NCBI RefSeq assembly: GCF_030160115.1 | Contig: NZ_BSNS01000020.1 | Coordinates: 1-64,000, forward strand | Length of the DNA stretch: 64,000 nucleotides | Direction of reading: 5' to 3' | From: Devosia nitrariae | GTDB taxonomy: Bacteria; Pseudomonadota; Alphaproteobacteria; Rhizobiales; Devosiaceae | Part shown: piece by piece, positions 42,903 through 52,449 of the stretch | How the letters are laid out: each line of letters starts with the position of its first letter | How positions within the stretch are numbered: the first letter of the stretch is position 1 | Made by a program: the position numbers and the translations under genes | Notes under the pieces: model-generated | What the model saw: only the letters and a program-made list of their open reading frames with translations | Told to the model about the DNA's origin: nothing | The model's database searches: none

Positions 42903-43131
42903 CTGAGCCTTCCGTGCGGATGTGACCGGATAGATATAACGTACGGGGGTCGGTACCGGTGCTATCAAATCACGTCTGCGATGATCGTTTTGCGTCCCCC
43001 GTGGTGCGCCAGCCAAGTCCGCAGCTTGTCGGGGCGGACGAGAACGCTGTAAGGGCTGTCGTCGAGGTGGGGCTGAACACCCGGCCTGACCTCTAGAAGT
43101 TTGGTTTTAGAGACGAACGGAGAGCTCCGAA

Positions 43132-43485
43132 ATGGCAATTGAACGCATCGATGTCGGCCCGCGCATGAGCCAGGCGGTCGTGCACGGCGACACCATCTAT
43201 CTGGCCGGCGTGGTCGCCGATGACCGCAAGGGCACGTCGGTTGCCGAGCAGACCTCCCAGATCCTGGCGCGCATCGACGACCTCCTGGCTCAAACCGGTT
43301 CGAGCAAGCAGAACCTGCTCAAGGCCACGATCTGGCTGCGCGATATTGCAAGCTTTGACGAGATGAACTCGGTTTGGGACGGCTGGGTGGAGCCGGGTCA
43401 TACGCCGGCGCGAGCCTGCGTTGAGTCGCGCATGGCTGCGCCCGACGTTCTGGTCGAGATTCAGGTCGTCGCAGCCAAGGGCTGA
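43132..43485 (+). CDS. RidA-family protein (enamine/imine deaminase-like)
   Basis: 117 residues, ATG after CGGAG. Rid fold with IYLAGVVADD, the NLLKATIWLRDI strand-helix region and HTPARACVESRMAAPDVLVEI at the end, which includes the conserved Arg needed for deaminase activity. Such proteins clear reactive 2-aminoacrylate or act as catabolic deaminases. A strong terminator follows, so it is monocistronic. Confidence 0.92.
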   Translation: MAIERIDVGPRMSQAVVHGDTIYLAGVVADDRKGTSVAEQTSQILARIDDLLAQTGSSKQNLLKATIWLRDIASFDEMNSVWDGWVEPGHTPARACVESRMAAPDVLVEIQVVAAKG

Positions 43486-43508
43486 ACGCGTCCGAGACAG
43501 TGTAGGGG

Positions 43509-43531
43509 CGGCGGTCGTTGACCGCCGTTTT
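43509..43531 (+). terminator. Rho-independent terminator of ridA
   Basis: Perfect 8-bp stem CGGCGGTC/GACCGCCG with a GTT loop, followed by TTTTCTC. Textbook form, 24 bp after the stop codon. Confidence 0.9.
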
Positions 43532-43554
43532 CTCGTATCAGGCCTTTCCGACCA

Positions 43555-44526
43555 TCACTGATGGCCGGCTACAGGCTTGGGCCGGTAAGGCGCTTCGAGA
43601 GCTGCCACGTCTTCGTCACTCAGTGAAACCTCGAGGGCGGCGACAGCGTCGTCGAACTGGTGGAGCTTTGAGATGCCGACGATCGGCGCGGTGATTCCGG
43701 GCCGGGAGGCTACCCAGGCATAGGCGATCTGCGCAGGCGGGCGACCGTACCGCTCTGCGACTTGGCGCACTGCGGCGAGCACCGCGTCGTCCTGCTCGCG
43801 CGTACGGTCGTAGAGCCGGATGGCAACCTGGTCCGTCTGCGCGCGTGTCGTCGCATCGTCTCCACGTCCGGCCAATCGCCCGCGGGCGAGCGGGCTCCAC
43901 GGGATGACACCGATGCCCTCCGAGCGGCAGAGCGGAAGCATCTCGCGCTCCTCCTCGCGGTACATCAAATTGTAGTGGTTCTGCATGGAAACGAACGGTG
44001 CCCATCCACTGGCGCGCTGCAGACCCAGAGCCTTCATGAACTGCCAGGCATGCATCGAGGAGGCGCCGAGATAGCGCACCTTGCCGGCGCGCACGACGTC
44101 GTTGAGGGCGTCGAGCGTTTCCTCGAGGGGTGTCTCGTAGTCGAAACGGTGGATCTGGTAGAGGTCTATATAGTCCATGCCCAGCCGCTTGAGGCTCGCG
44201 TCAACCTCCTCGAAGACATGCTTACGCGACAGCCCCCGGTCGTTGGGGTCGTCGGTGATGGGGTTGTAGAGCTTGCTGGCGATGACGAGCTTGTGCCGCG
44301 GCACCCCCGCCAGCACCCGGCCGACGATCTCCTCGCTCACGCCCTTCGAATACACGTCGGCGGTATCGAAGAAGTTGATACCGAGCTCGAGCGCCTTTTC
44401 CATGATCGGCCGAGAGGCAGCTTCATCGAGCACCCATGGTTGCCATTCGGGCGAGCCGAAGGTCATGCAACCGAGCGACAGGCGCGACACCTTGAGGCCC
44501 GTACGGCCGAGATTGACATACTCCAT
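43555..44526 (-). CDS. Aldo/keto reductase
   Basis: 323 residues from ATG 44526 with GAGGAGG upstream; the 97-codon in-frame extension is arginine-rich and spurious. AKR catalytic set: Asp and Tyr in FFDTADVYSKG, Lys in VIASKLYNP and His in YQIHRFDY. The C-terminal half has VIPWSPLARGRLAG and the coenzyme loop. Matches the general-stress/IolS-like branch of NADPH-dependent reductases. A GCAGAT-TGGC-ATCTGC inverted repeat (44555-44570) upstream may regulate it. Physiological substrate unknown. Confidence 0.92.
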   Translation of the reverse strand: MEYVNLGRTGLKVSRLSLGCMTFGSPEWQPWVLDEAASRPIMEKALELGINFFDTADVYSKGVSEEIVGRVLAGVPRHKLVIASKLYNPITDDPNDRGLSRKHVFEEVDASLKRLGMDYIDLYQIHRFDYETPLEETLDALNDVVRAGKVRYLGASSMHAWQFMKALGLQRASGWAPFVSMQNHYNLMYREEEREMLPLCRSEGIGVIPWSPLARGRLAGRGDDATTRAQTDQVAIRLYDRTREQDDAVLAAVRQVAERYGRPPAQIAYAWVASRPGITAPIVGISKLHQFDDAVAALEVSLSDEDVAALEAPYRPKPVAGHQ

Positions 44527-44662
44527 TTTCGACACCTCCTCAGCTTGGCATGGCGCAGATTGGCATCTGCCGATCCACCCATACCTGCATAAGGAGCGGT
44601 ACGCGCTACGTCCATGGCGCAGATGGTGGCCCGCGGCGGTAGAGGAACTGGCAGCCCTGGCG

Positions 44663-46600
44663 CTATGCCGAAAGCTCGGGCAGATCGCGATAGAGTGCCA
44701 GGCTCTGCGGATTGGCGAGCGCCGTGTCATTGCCGATCGGCCTGCCGTGAATGGTATCGCGCACGGCGATCTCGGAGATCTTGCCCGAGCGCGTGCGCGG
44801 GATCTCGGAAACGGCAATGATGCGCGCCGGAACGTGGCGCGGCGTCGCTCCGCTGCGGATGCGCTGGCGGATGGTCCTCACGAGGTTCTCGTCGAGGCTT
44901 GTTCCTTCAGTCAGCCGCACGAAGAGAATGACGCGCTGGTCTCCCTCCCAGTCCTGGCCGACGGCGACAGCCTCCAGAACCTCTGGGATGGCCTCGACCT
45001 GCCGGTAGATCTCGGCCGTGCCGATGCGCACGCCGCCGGGGTTGAGGGTGGTATCCGACCGGCCGTGGATCACATAGCCTCCTGACGGCCGCTTTTCGAC
45101 ATAGTCGCCGTGCGTCCACACGCCGGCAAAGCGGTCGAAATAGGCGGCCTTGTAGCGCGTGCCGCCGGGATCGTTCCAGAAGGCCACGGGCATCGAAAGA
45201 TGGGCGTTGCGACAGACGAGTTCGGCTGGACGACCCTCTACAGGTCGGCCTTCCGCCGAGAAGGTCGCGATGTCGATACCCAGCATCGCGCCCTGCAGTT
45301 CACCACGGCGCACCTGCAGGGTTGGAACGCCGCCGAGGAAACACGCACAGATGTCCGTGCCGCCCGAGATCGAGGCCAGATGCACGTCGCGCTTCCAGTT
45401 GGCGTAGATGTGGTCGAACCCGTCCGGGAGCAGCGGTGAACCGGTCGACAGCACCGTGCGCAGGTGAGTGAGCCGATGGGTCTCGATCGGCCGCAGTCCG
45501 GTCTTGCGGCAGGCATCGATATATTTGGCCGAGGTGCCGAAGACGGCGATGTCCTCTTGATCGATGAGGTCCGCAAGCCGCGTCTGTGTCGGCCAGGCCG
45601 GATTGCCGTCATAGGTGACGAGCGTTGCCCCGGAGGCAAGGCCAGTGACCAGCCAGTTCCACATCATCCACCCGCAGGTGGTGTAGTAGAAGAACCGATC
45701 GCCGGACCTGAGGTCGCAATGCAGCTGCTGCTCTTTCATGTGCGCGAGCAGCAGACGTCCGGCCCCGTGCACGATGCATTTGGGCCTGCCGGTCGTGCCC
45801 GATGAAAACAGGATGGCAAGCGGCGCGTCGAACTCCTGCCGGCAATAGTCGATGGGCATTGCCTCGAAGGGCGCTATCCAGCCGGCAAGCTCAGTGGCCG
45901 ACGTCGGATAGACCGCTCCCTCGGGCTGTTCGCCGATGAGCACGACGCGCGCTGGTCGCGTCTCGTCGGCTACGGCATTGATGGTGGCGGTCGTGTCGAT
46001 GAGTTTGCCGGCGTAGCCGTAGCGGGTCACGGCAACCAGCAGCTTGGGCGCGATCTGTCCCAGCCGGTCCGTGGCACCGGCCGGCCCGAAATCTGGCGAG
46101 CAGGAGGCCCAGACCGCGCCGACCGCAGCCGTTGCCAGATAAAGAGCGATGGCTTCGATATCGTTGGTCACGATCGCGGCCACCCGGTCGCCGGGGGCGA
46201 CGCCCTCGGCACGCATCGCCTGCGTGCAGCGCGAGACGAGGTCGTGAAGCTCGCGCCGGGTCAGGGTGCGGCGGGTGCCGTCGTCGCGATGGGCGATGAT
46301 CGCCAGGCGCTCGTCGGGCTCGCGCAGCAGATTCTCGGCGTAGTTGAGCATGGCTTCGGGAAAGAAGCGCGTGGCACGCAGGTCCGCGCCCGGCGCATGG
46401 ATCGTCTCGCCACGGGAGCCGATGATGCCGAACGTTTCCCACAGCTTGGCGTGAAAGGCCTCGGGCTCGTTGATCGACCAGTCGAGCAGGCCCGCATAGT
46501 CGGTCGGAACGAACCCGGCCTCCTGCGCGAAGCGCGCCAGCGCCGTCGAGGCGATCCGCCCGGGCGAAGGCTGCCAGACGATGGTGCCAATGTCAGTCAC
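44663..46600 (-). CDS. aacS: Acetoacetate-CoA ligase (copy 2)
   Basis: 645 residues from GTG 46600, eight bases inside the end of the thiolase gene; the long extension to 46846 is out of register with the family. Acyl-adenylate ligase motifs: [52 protein letters not shown] and the catalytic Lys in [10 protein letters not shown]. With the ACS-N region MLNYAENLL and full length it fits acetoacetyl-CoA synthetase. It is the last gene of the operon carrying 3-hydroxybutyrate dehydrogenase and thiolase, giving acetoacetate to acetoacetyl-CoA. Confidence 0.93.
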   Translation of the reverse strand: MTDIGTIVWQPSPGRIASTALARFAQEAGFVPTDYAGLLDWSINEPEAFHAKLWETFGIIGSRGETIHAPGADLRATRFFPEAMLNYAENLLREPDERLAIIAHRDDGTRRTLTRRELHDLVSRCTQAMRAEGVAPGDRVAAIVTNDIEAIALYLATAAVGAVWASCSPDFGPAGATDRLGQIAPKLLVAVTRYGYAGKLIDTTATINAVADETRPARVVLIGEQPEGAVYPTSATELAGWIAPFEAMPIDYCRQEFDAPLAILFSSGTTGRPKCIVHGAGRLLLAHMKEQQLHCDLRSGDRFFYYTTCGWMMWNWLVTGLASGATLVTYDGNPAWPTQTRLADLIDQEDIAVFGTSAKYIDACRKTGLRPIETHRLTHLRTVLSTGSPLLPDGFDHIYANWKRDVHLASISGGTDICACFLGGVPTLQVRRGELQGAMLGIDIATFSAEGRPVEGRPAELVCRNAHLSMPVAFWNDPGGTRYKAAYFDRFAGVWTHGDYVEKRPSGGYVIHGRSDTTLNPGGVRIGTAEIYRQVEAIPEVLEAVAVGQDWEGDQRVILFVRLTEGTSLDENLVRTIRQRIRSGATPRHVPARIIAVSEIPRTRSGKISEIAVRDTIHGRPIGNDTALANPQSLALYRDLPELSA

Positions 46601-47774
46601 GCTCCACCCCCAGCGCAATGCCCATGCCGCCGCCGATGCAGAGCGTGGCAACACCGCGCCTGGCACCGCGACGCGCCATCTCGTGAAGCAGGGTGACGAG
46701 CACACGCGCACCGGACGCGCCGATCGGATGGCCGAGCGCGATGGCCCCGCCATTGACGTTGACCCGTTCGGTATCGAGCCCGAGCTCGTTGACGACGGCG
46801 AGGCTCTGTGCGGCGAATGCCTCGTTGATTTCCCAGAGGTCGACATCGGCAGGCTGCCAGCCGAGCCTGTCGAGCAGTTTGAGGCTGGCCGGGATCGGGC
46901 CGAGGCCCATCACCTGCGGGTCAATGCCGGCGTGCGCCCAGCCGGCGATGCGGGCGAGGGGAGCGGTGCCGCGCCGTTCGGCTTCATCGCTCGCCATCAG
47001 CACCAGTGCGGCAGCGCCGTCATTGACGCCAGAGGCGTTGCCGGCAGTCACCGTGCCGCTCTCGATGAAGGCCGGGCGCAGCTTTGCCATCGCCGCCATG
47101 TCTGCCTCGTGACGGATATGCTCGTCCTCGGCAACGATCGCCTCGCCCTTGCGACCCGCCACGGTCACCGTTGCGATCTCCCGCGCAAAGCGCCCCTCCC
47201 GCGCCGCAGCGGAGGCCTTGCGGTGCGAGGCAAGCGCGAAAGTATCCTGCGCCTCGCGCCCGATCTGGTGCTGGCGCGCGACGTTTTCGGCAGTGTTGCC
47301 CATGGGATAGCCGTAGAACGCGTCGGTAAGCCCGTCGGTCATCGCCGAATCTCTGAGGGCGAGGTCGCCGAGCTTCTTGCCCTGCCGGACCGCAACGAAA
47401 TGCGGCGCGTTGGTCATGCTCTCCTGTCCACCGGCAAGCACAATGCGCGCCGAGCCGGTTTCGATCTGCTGGCTGGCGAGCGCCACCGCCCGAAGTCCCG
47501 AACCGCAAACCTGGTTGACCACCGCCGCCGGCGCGCCATCGGGGAGGCCGGCAAGGCGCGTTGCCTGCCGGGCAGGGTTCATGCCGAGCCCGCCTGTCAG
47601 CACCTGCCCGAGCACCGCCTCTTCGATGTCCGCCGCTTCGATCCCGGCGTCGGCGACGGCCGCACGGATGGCAGTCGCCCCGAGCTCATGAGCGGCAACA
47701 GGCGCCAGAGCACCGGCAAGGCTGCCGATGGGGGTGCGACGTGCGGAAACGATGACGACGGAGGGCACGGTCAT
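46593..47774 (-). CDS. Acetyl-CoA C-acetyltransferase (thiolase), copy 2
   Basis: 393 residues. Catalytic Cys in [15 protein letters not shown], His in [16 protein letters not shown], second Cys in [11 protein letters not shown]. Ends acetoacetate degradation by splitting acetoacetyl-CoA into two acetyl-CoA. It lies nine bases after the LivM-like gene and overlaps the ligase gene, so it is part of the ketone-body operon. Confidence 0.94.
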   Translation of the reverse strand: MTVPSVVIVSARRTPIGSLAGALAPVAAHELGATAIRAAVADAGIEAADIEEAVLGQVLTGGLGMNPARQATRLAGLPDGAPAAVVNQVCGSGLRAVALASQQIETGSARIVLAGGQESMTNAPHFVAVRQGKKLGDLALRDSAMTDGLTDAFYGYPMGNTAENVARQHQIGREAQDTFALASHRKASAAAREGRFAREIATVTVAGRKGEAIVAEDEHIRHEADMAAMAKLRPAFIESGTVTAGNASGVNDGAAALVLMASDEAERRGTAPLARIAGWAHAGIDPQVMGLGPIPASLKLLDRLGWQPADVDLWEINEAFAAQSLAVVNELGLDTERVNVNGGAIALGHPIGASGARVLVTLLHEMARRGARRGVATLCIGGGMGIALGVERD

Positions 47775-47783
47775 GATGGGTCT

Positions 47784-48767
47784 CTAAAGCGGCTTTTTGA
47801 TCCAGCGGGCGACGACGCCGACAATGCCTTCGCGGAAGAGCAGCACGCTGACAACGAAGATGATCCCCTGCAGGATCGTCACCCATGCTCCCAACCCGGC
47901 GAAATAGTTCTGCATGGCCACGATCACCGTTGCGCCGACCAGCGGCCCGAAGATCGTACCCATGCCGCCGATCAGCGTCATCAGCACAACCTCGCCCGAC
48001 ATGGTCCAGTAGACGTCGGTGAGCGAGGCAAGCTGGAAGACCAGGGCCTTGGTCGCGCCGGCAAGTCCCGCAAGGGTCGCCGACATCACGAAGACGGCGA
48101 GCTTGTAGCGGTTGACTTTGTAGCCGAGCGAGACCGCGCGCGGCTCGTTGTCGCGGATGGCTTTGAGCACCTGCCCGAAGGGCGAATGGATGATGCGATA
48201 GATGGCCAGCAGACCGCCGAACACGATGGCCACAACGACAAAATAGAGCGTCATGTCGCTCGCGAGGTTGAGGAGACCGAAGAGATGTCCGCGCGGCACC
48301 GCCTGGATGCCGTCTTCACCGCCGGTGAACGGAGCCTGCAGGGCGAAAAAGAAGACCATCTGCGCAAAGGCCAGCGTCACCATGGCGAAATAGATGCCCT
48401 GACGCCTTATGGCGAGGGCGCCGATGACGAGGCCGAGCACCGCTGCGGCGGCGGTGCCTGCGAGGATGGCAAGTTCCGGTGTCAGGCCCCAGACCTTGGC
48501 GGCATGGGCCGAGACGTAGCTCGCCGAGCCGAAAAAGGCCGCGTGACCGAAGGAGAGCAACCCGCCGAACCCGAGCAACAGGTTGAGGGCCGAGGCAAAG
48601 AGCGCAAAGCACAGGACCTTCATCAGGAAGACGGGGTAGAGGACGAGCGGCGCCACGATCAGGAAGGCGAGGAGGACGCCGAAGATCACCACGTGGTGGC
48701 GTGGCGTGCCAATGGGCAGCGCCTCGGCTGCGCTCTCATAGTGGGTCTGCGTGTCGCTCGTCATCAC
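47784..48767 (-). CDS. LIV-type ABC transporter permease, LivM-like
   Basis: 327 residues; GTG 48767 overlaps the previous stop (GTGA), ATG 48764 is equally possible after GGGAGG. Eight or more hydrophobic segments, with the LivM signatures LLLGFGGLLSFGHAAFFGSASY, GLVIGALAIRRQGIYFAMVTLAFAQM and LIGGMGTIFGPLVGA (quoted in parts). Forms the channel with the LivH-like protein. In this operon the import substrate is probably 3-hydroxybutyrate or acetoacetate rather than an amino acid. Confidence 0.93.
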   Translation of the reverse strand: MMTSDTQTHYESAAEALPIGTPRHHVVIFGVLLAFLIVAPLVLYPVFLMKVLCFALFASALNLLLGFGGLLSFGHAAFFGSASYVSAHAAKVWGLTPELAILAGTAAAAVLGLVIGALAIRRQGIYFAMVTLAFAQMVFFFALQAPFTGGEDGIQAVPRGHLFGLLNLASDMTLYFVVVAIVFGGLLAIYRIIHSPFGQVLKAIRDNEPRAVSLGYKVNRYKLAVFVMSATLAGLAGATKALVFQLASLTDVYWTMSGEVVLMTLIGGMGTIFGPLVGATVIVAMQNYFAGLGAWVTILQGIIFVVSVLLFREGIVGVVARWIKKPL

Positions 48768-49651
48768 GCGGTCCTCCCGAAGAGACCTGCGGGTTTGACG
48801 AGCAGCACCAGTGCCATGATCACGAAGATCACCACGGCCGATCCCTCGGGATAGAAGACCTTGGTCAGGCCTTCGACGATGCCGAGGCCGAAGCCGGTCA
48901 CGATCGCCCCGAGGATCGACCCCATGCCGCCGATGACGACGACGGCGAAGACGACGATGATGAGGTCAGCACCCATATTGGGGTTGACCGAGTAGATCGG
49001 CGCGGCGAGCACGCCCGCGAAGGCCGCGAGCCCCACGCCGAACCCGTAGGTCAAAGTGATCATGCGCGGCACGTTGATGCCGAAGGCGCCGACCAGCGTC
49101 GGGTTTTCGGTGGCGGCACGCAGGCACGCGCCAAGCCGGGTGCGTTCGATCGCAAACCATGTGCCGAAGCAGACGACGACCGAGGCAACCACCACCCATC
49201 CGCGATAGTTGGGCAGGAACATGAAGCCGAGATTCTGCGCCCCGGTGAGTTCAGCGGGAATGGCGTAGGGCAGACCCGAGACGCCGAACCGGTTGCGAAA
49301 GAGGCCCTGGATGATGAGGGCAAGACCGAAGGTCAGGAGCAGCCCGTAGAGGTGATCGAGATGATAGAGGCGGCTGATCATCAGCCGCTCGATGACGACA
49401 CCGCTCGCTCCGACGATGATGGGGACGAGCAGCAGCGCCCACCAGTAGTTGATGCCCGCATAGGTCATCAGCATCCAGGCCACGAACGCCCCCATCATGT
49501 ACTGGGCCCCGTGGCTGAAGTTGATGATGTTGAGCAGGCCGAAAATCACCGCGAGGCCAAGGCTCAAGAGCGCGTAGAACGAGCCGTTGATCAGCCCGAG
49601 CAGGAGCTGGCCGAAAAGAGCCTGCGGGGGAATGCCGAGAAGCTCGAACAT
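48764..49651 (-). CDS. LIV-type ABC transporter permease, LivH-like
   Basis: 295 residues with about eight hydrophobic segments. LivH hallmarks: LLLGLINGSFYALLSLGLAV, GLLNIINFSHGAQYMMGAF and VIGGMGSILGAIVTGFGLG. It starts 22 bp after an intercistronic hairpin and its stop overlaps the LivM-like gene. Its ribosome site is weak compared with the binding-protein gene. Confidence 0.93.
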   Translation of the reverse strand: MFELLGIPPQALFGQLLLGLINGSFYALLSLGLAVIFGLLNIINFSHGAQYMMGAFVAWMLMTYAGINYWWALLLVPIIVGASGVVIERLMISRLYHLDHLYGLLLTFGLALIIQGLFRNRFGVSGLPYAIPAELTGAQNLGFMFLPNYRGWVVVASVVVCFGTWFAIERTRLGACLRAATENPTLVGAFGINVPRMITLTYGFGVGLAAFAGVLAAPIYSVNPNMGADLIIVVFAVVVIGGMGSILGAIVTGFGLGIVEGLTKVFYPEGSAVVIFVIMALVLLVKPAGLFGRTA

Positions 49652-49672
49652 GGCGAGAACCTATGCGTTGGG

Positions 49673-49697
49673 CGGCGCCCGGAAGCTCCGGGCGCCG
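49673..49697 (-). terminator. Intercistronic hairpin between binding-protein and permease genes
   Basis: Perfect 11-bp stem CGGCGCCCGGA/TCCGGGCGCCG with a 3-nt loop, 15 bp after the binding-protein stop codon. No T-run. Such stems typically protect or partly terminate the upstream message so that binding protein is made in excess over permeases. Confidence 0.7.
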
Positions 49698-49711
49698 ATG
49701 TATTGAACCTA

Positions 49712-50911
49712 CTACTCGACCAGGGGACAGCCGCCTTCTTCAAGCGGGCGGAAGGCCTCCTCGGCGGGAATGGTCGCCAAGAGCTTGTAGTAGTCCCATG
49801 GGCCGGTCGACTCGGCCGGGGTCTTGACCTGGAACAGGTACATGTCGTGCATGTGCCGGCCGTCTGCCCGAACCGTGCCCGTACCCATCACCGGATCCTC
49901 GCTCGGATTCTCCTTCATCCAGGCCATCAGCGCTTCGGTATCCTTGCCACCTGTGGCTTCAACGGCGTTGAGGTAGTGCAGCACCGAAGAATAGACGCCG
50001 GCATGCACCATGGTCGGCTTCGAGCCACCCATCTCGGCGGAGAACCGCTCGGACCAGGCGCGGGTGTCGTCATTGAGGTCCCAATAGAAGGCTTCGGTGA
50101 GCACCAGTCCCTGCGCGGTCTCGAGACCTAGGGCATGGACATCGGTGATGAAGATCAGCAGGCCCGCCAGCGCCTGGCCCGACTGGGTGATGCCGAATTC
50201 GGATGCCTGCTTGATGGAGTTGACGGTGTCGCCGCCGGCATTGGCCAGCCCGATGACGTCGGCACCCGACGACTGGGCCTGGAGCAGGAACGACGAGAAG
50301 TCGGTGCCCGGGAACGGGTGCCGCACACTGCCGACGACGGTGCCGCCGGATTCGGTGACCACTTTGGTGGTGTTTTCCTCGAGCGAGTGACCGAACGCGT
50401 AGTCTGCAGTCAGGAAGAACCAGTCCTTGTAGCCGGCGTCGACCATGGCTTTGCCGGTGCCATTGGCGAGCGCGTAGGTGTCGTAGGTCCAGTGGATGGT
50501 TCCCGGCGCGCAGGCGGTGCCGGTCAGATCGGTGGAAGCTGCCCCGGAATTGAGGAAGATCTTGCCCTTTTCCCGGTTGATTTCATTGACTGCAAGGGCA
50601 GCCGAAGAGGTCGGCACATCGACGATTACGTCGACGCCGTCCTGGTCGTACCACTGACGGGCGATGTTCGAGGCGACGTCCGGCTTGTTTTGGTGGTCGG
50701 CCGAGACGATCTCGACGTCGATGCCCTTGTCGGCGGCCCCGAAATCCTCGACGGCCATGCGTGCGGCCACGACCGAGCCCTCGCCCGAAAGGTCGGCATA
50801 GGTGCCCGAACGGTCGTTGAGGACGCCGATCTTGATGGCGGTCTGCGCCATGGCGGAACCCGCCATCAGCGTTGTGGCCAGAGCGGCCAGTGCCAGAGTT
50901 TTCAGTTTCAT
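49712..50911 (-). CDS. LIV-type periplasmic binding protein
   Basis: 399 residues, ATG after GGGAGGAG. Signal peptide of 22 residues ending AMAQ. Type 1 periplasmic-binding fold: IKIGVLNDRSGTYADLSG, VVAARMAVEDFG, DVIVDVPTSSAALAVNEI and TADYAFGHSLEENT. Family members bind leucine, amides, aromatic acids or short organic acids. Its place between bdhA/livGF and thiolase/ligase genes argues for a ketone body as ligand. Confidence 0.93.
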   Translation of the reverse strand: MKLKTLALAALATTLMAGSAMAQTAIKIGVLNDRSGTYADLSGEGSVVAARMAVEDFGAADKGIDVEIVSADHQNKPDVASNIARQWYDQDGVDVIVDVPTSSAALAVNEINREKGKIFLNSGAASTDLTGTACAPGTIHWTYDTYALANGTGKAMVDAGYKDWFFLTADYAFGHSLEENTTKVVTESGGTVVGSVRHPFPGTDFSSFLLQAQSSGADVIGLANAGGDTVNSIKQASEFGITQSGQALAGLLIFITDVHALGLETAQGLVLTEAFYWDLNDDTRAWSERFSAEMGGSKPTMVHAGVYSSVLHYLNAVEATGGKDTEALMAWMKENPSEDPVMGTGTVRADGRHMHDMYLFQVKTPAESTGPWDYYKLLATIPAEEAFRPLEEGGCPLVE

Positions 50912-50948
50912 CTTCGGTTCTCCTCCCGTTCGATGTTTGGCACGCCTC

Positions 50949-51683
50949 TCACACTCCGAGATAGGCGTGCAGTTTGCCGATGTTGGCCTCGAGCTCCTCG
51001 TTGGGGATCATGTCGATGACCCTTCCTTGCTCGACGACGTAGTGCCGGTCCGCGATCGAGGCCGCGAAGCGGAAATTCTGCTCCACGAGGACGATGGTGA
51101 AGCCGCGTGATTTGAGCTCGGACAGCGTCCGGCCGATCTGCTGGACGATGACCGGCGCGAGGCCCTCCGTCGGTTCGTCGAGCAGCAGGAACTTGGCGCC
51201 GGTCCTCAGGATCCTGGCGATGGCCAGCATCTGCTGCTCACCACCGGAAAGCTTGGTGCCTTGGCTCGAAAGCCGCTCCTTGAGGTTGGGGAACATGGCG
51301 AGCACGTCCTCGCGGCTGAGACCCCCTTGGCTCACCGTTGGCGGCAGCATCAGGTTCTCCTCGACCGAGAGCGACGAGAAGATGCCGCGCTCCTCCGGGC
51401 AGAAGGCGATGCCGGCTCGGGCTATGGCGCGCGGGGGCAGGTCGATCAGCTCGCGTCCATTGAAGCGGACGGACCCGCGCCGTTTGGCGAGGGTTCCCAT
51501 GATGGCCCGCAGCGTCGTCGTCTTGCCGGCGCCGTTCCGCCCGAGAAGCGTCACCACCTCGCCTGCATTGACGTCGAAGTCGACGCCATGCAGCACATGG
51601 CTCTCGTCGTACCAGCCTTCGAGGTCGCGCACCGACAGGAACGGCGCCGTCGCAGGTTCGGTCATAGCCATCGCTTCACTCAT
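50949..51683 (-). CDS. LIV-type ABC transporter ATPase, LivF-like
   Basis: 244 residues from ATG 51683, eight bases within the end of the LivG-like gene; a slightly later ATG (51671) is possible. Walker A LLGRNGAGKTT, signature LSGGEQQMLAIARIL, Walker B FLLLDEPTEGLAP. The sequence FCPEERGIFSSLSVEENL is characteristic of LivF. Works as a heterodimer with the LivG-like ATPase. Confidence 0.94.
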   Translation of the reverse strand: MSEAMAMTEPATAPFLSVRDLEGWYDESHVLHGVDFDVNAGEVVTLLGRNGAGKTTTLRAIMGTLAKRRGSVRFNGRELIDLPPRAIARAGIAFCPEERGIFSSLSVEENLMLPPTVSQGGLSREDVLAMFPNLKERLSSQGTKLSGGEQQMLAIARILRTGAKFLLLDEPTEGLAPVIVQQIGRTLSELKSRGFTIVLVEQNFRFAASIADRHYVVEQGRVIDMIPNEELEANIGKLHAYLGV

Positions 51684-52449
51684 GGCCGGCTCCGATATAG
51701 GCCTCGACCACGCGTTGGTCCTTCGAAACCTCGCCATAACTGCCTTCGGCCAGCACTTCGCCACGCGCGAGCACGGTGATGCGGTCGGAAAGGTCGGCGA
51801 CGACCGAAAGGTTGTGCTCGACCATCAGGATGGTGCGGTTGGCCGAGATGCGCCGGATCAGCGCCGAGACCCGCGCCACGTCTTCCTGCGCCATGCCGGC
51901 CATCGGCTCATCGAGCAGCAGCATCTCCGGTTCCAGCGCGAGCGTGGTGGCGATCTCGAGCGCCCGCTTGCGTCCATAGGGCAGTTCCCCCGCAGCCGCA
52001 TTGGCAAAGGGGGTCAGACCAACTTCCTCGATGCGAGAGAGCGCCTCCTCGTCATAGGCGGACAGCACGCGTTGTGGCCGCCAGAAGTCAAAGCTGTCGC
52101 CCCGCCGCCGCTGCAGAGCAATTCGCACGTTCTCGAGGACCGTCAGGCGCGGGAACACCGCCGAGATCTGGAACGAGCGCACGATTCCGAGCCGGGTGAT
52201 GGCGGCCGGTGCGAGCGCAGTGATATCGCGGCCGTTGAAACGGATAGCGCCGGAGGTCGGCTGCAGGAATTTGGTCAAGAGGTTGAAGCACGTGGTCTTG
52301 CCGGCGCCGTTCGGTCCGATCAGGGCGTGGATCGATCCGCGCCGCACGTTGAGGTCGACGCCGTTGACGGCGATGAACCCGGCAAAGCGCTTGGTCAGCG
52401 CCTTGGCCGAGAGGATGATGTCGTCTGTTCCATTGGCAAGGCTGCTCAT
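51676..52449 (-). CDS. LIV-type ABC transporter ATPase, LivG-like
   Basis: 257 residues from ATG 52449, whose ATGA overlaps the dehydrogenase stop; the long extension in this frame runs antisense-free through that gene and is spurious. Walker A LIGPNGAGKTT, signature region LPYGRKRALEIATTLA, Walker B MLLLDEPMAGM, with IVRSFQISAVFPRLTVLENV typical of LivG. Coupling to the dehydrogenase gene ties the transporter to ketone-body metabolism. Confidence 0.94.
   Translation of the reverse strand: MSSLANGTDDIILSAKALTKRFAGFIAVNGVDLNVRRGSIHALIGPNGAGKTTCFNLLTKFLQPTSGAIRFNGRDITALAPAAITRLGIVRSFQISAVFPRLTVLENVRIALQRRRGDSFDFWRPQRVLSAYDEEALSRIEEVGLTPFANAAAGELPYGRKRALEIATTLALEPEMLLLDEPMAGMAQEDVARVSALIRRISANRTILMVEHNLSVVADLSDRITVLARGEVLAEGSYGEVSKDQRVVEAYIGAGHE

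Noticed and set aside
42941..42958. GTAC-rich element upstream of the second TetR gene
   Set aside because: Arms of only four self-complementary bases around a G-run are too weak to call an operator.
46581..48854. 757-codon plus-strand frame opposite thiolase and LivM
   Set aside because: Shadow of high-GC coding DNA; the minus-strand products are complete and recognisable.
48701..50131. Very long plus-strand open frame opposite the liv genes
   Set aside because: It is antisense to intact LivM, LivH and binding-protein genes, its composition (His, Asp, Arg-rich) is typical of a GC-rich shadow frame, and it has no recognisable domain.
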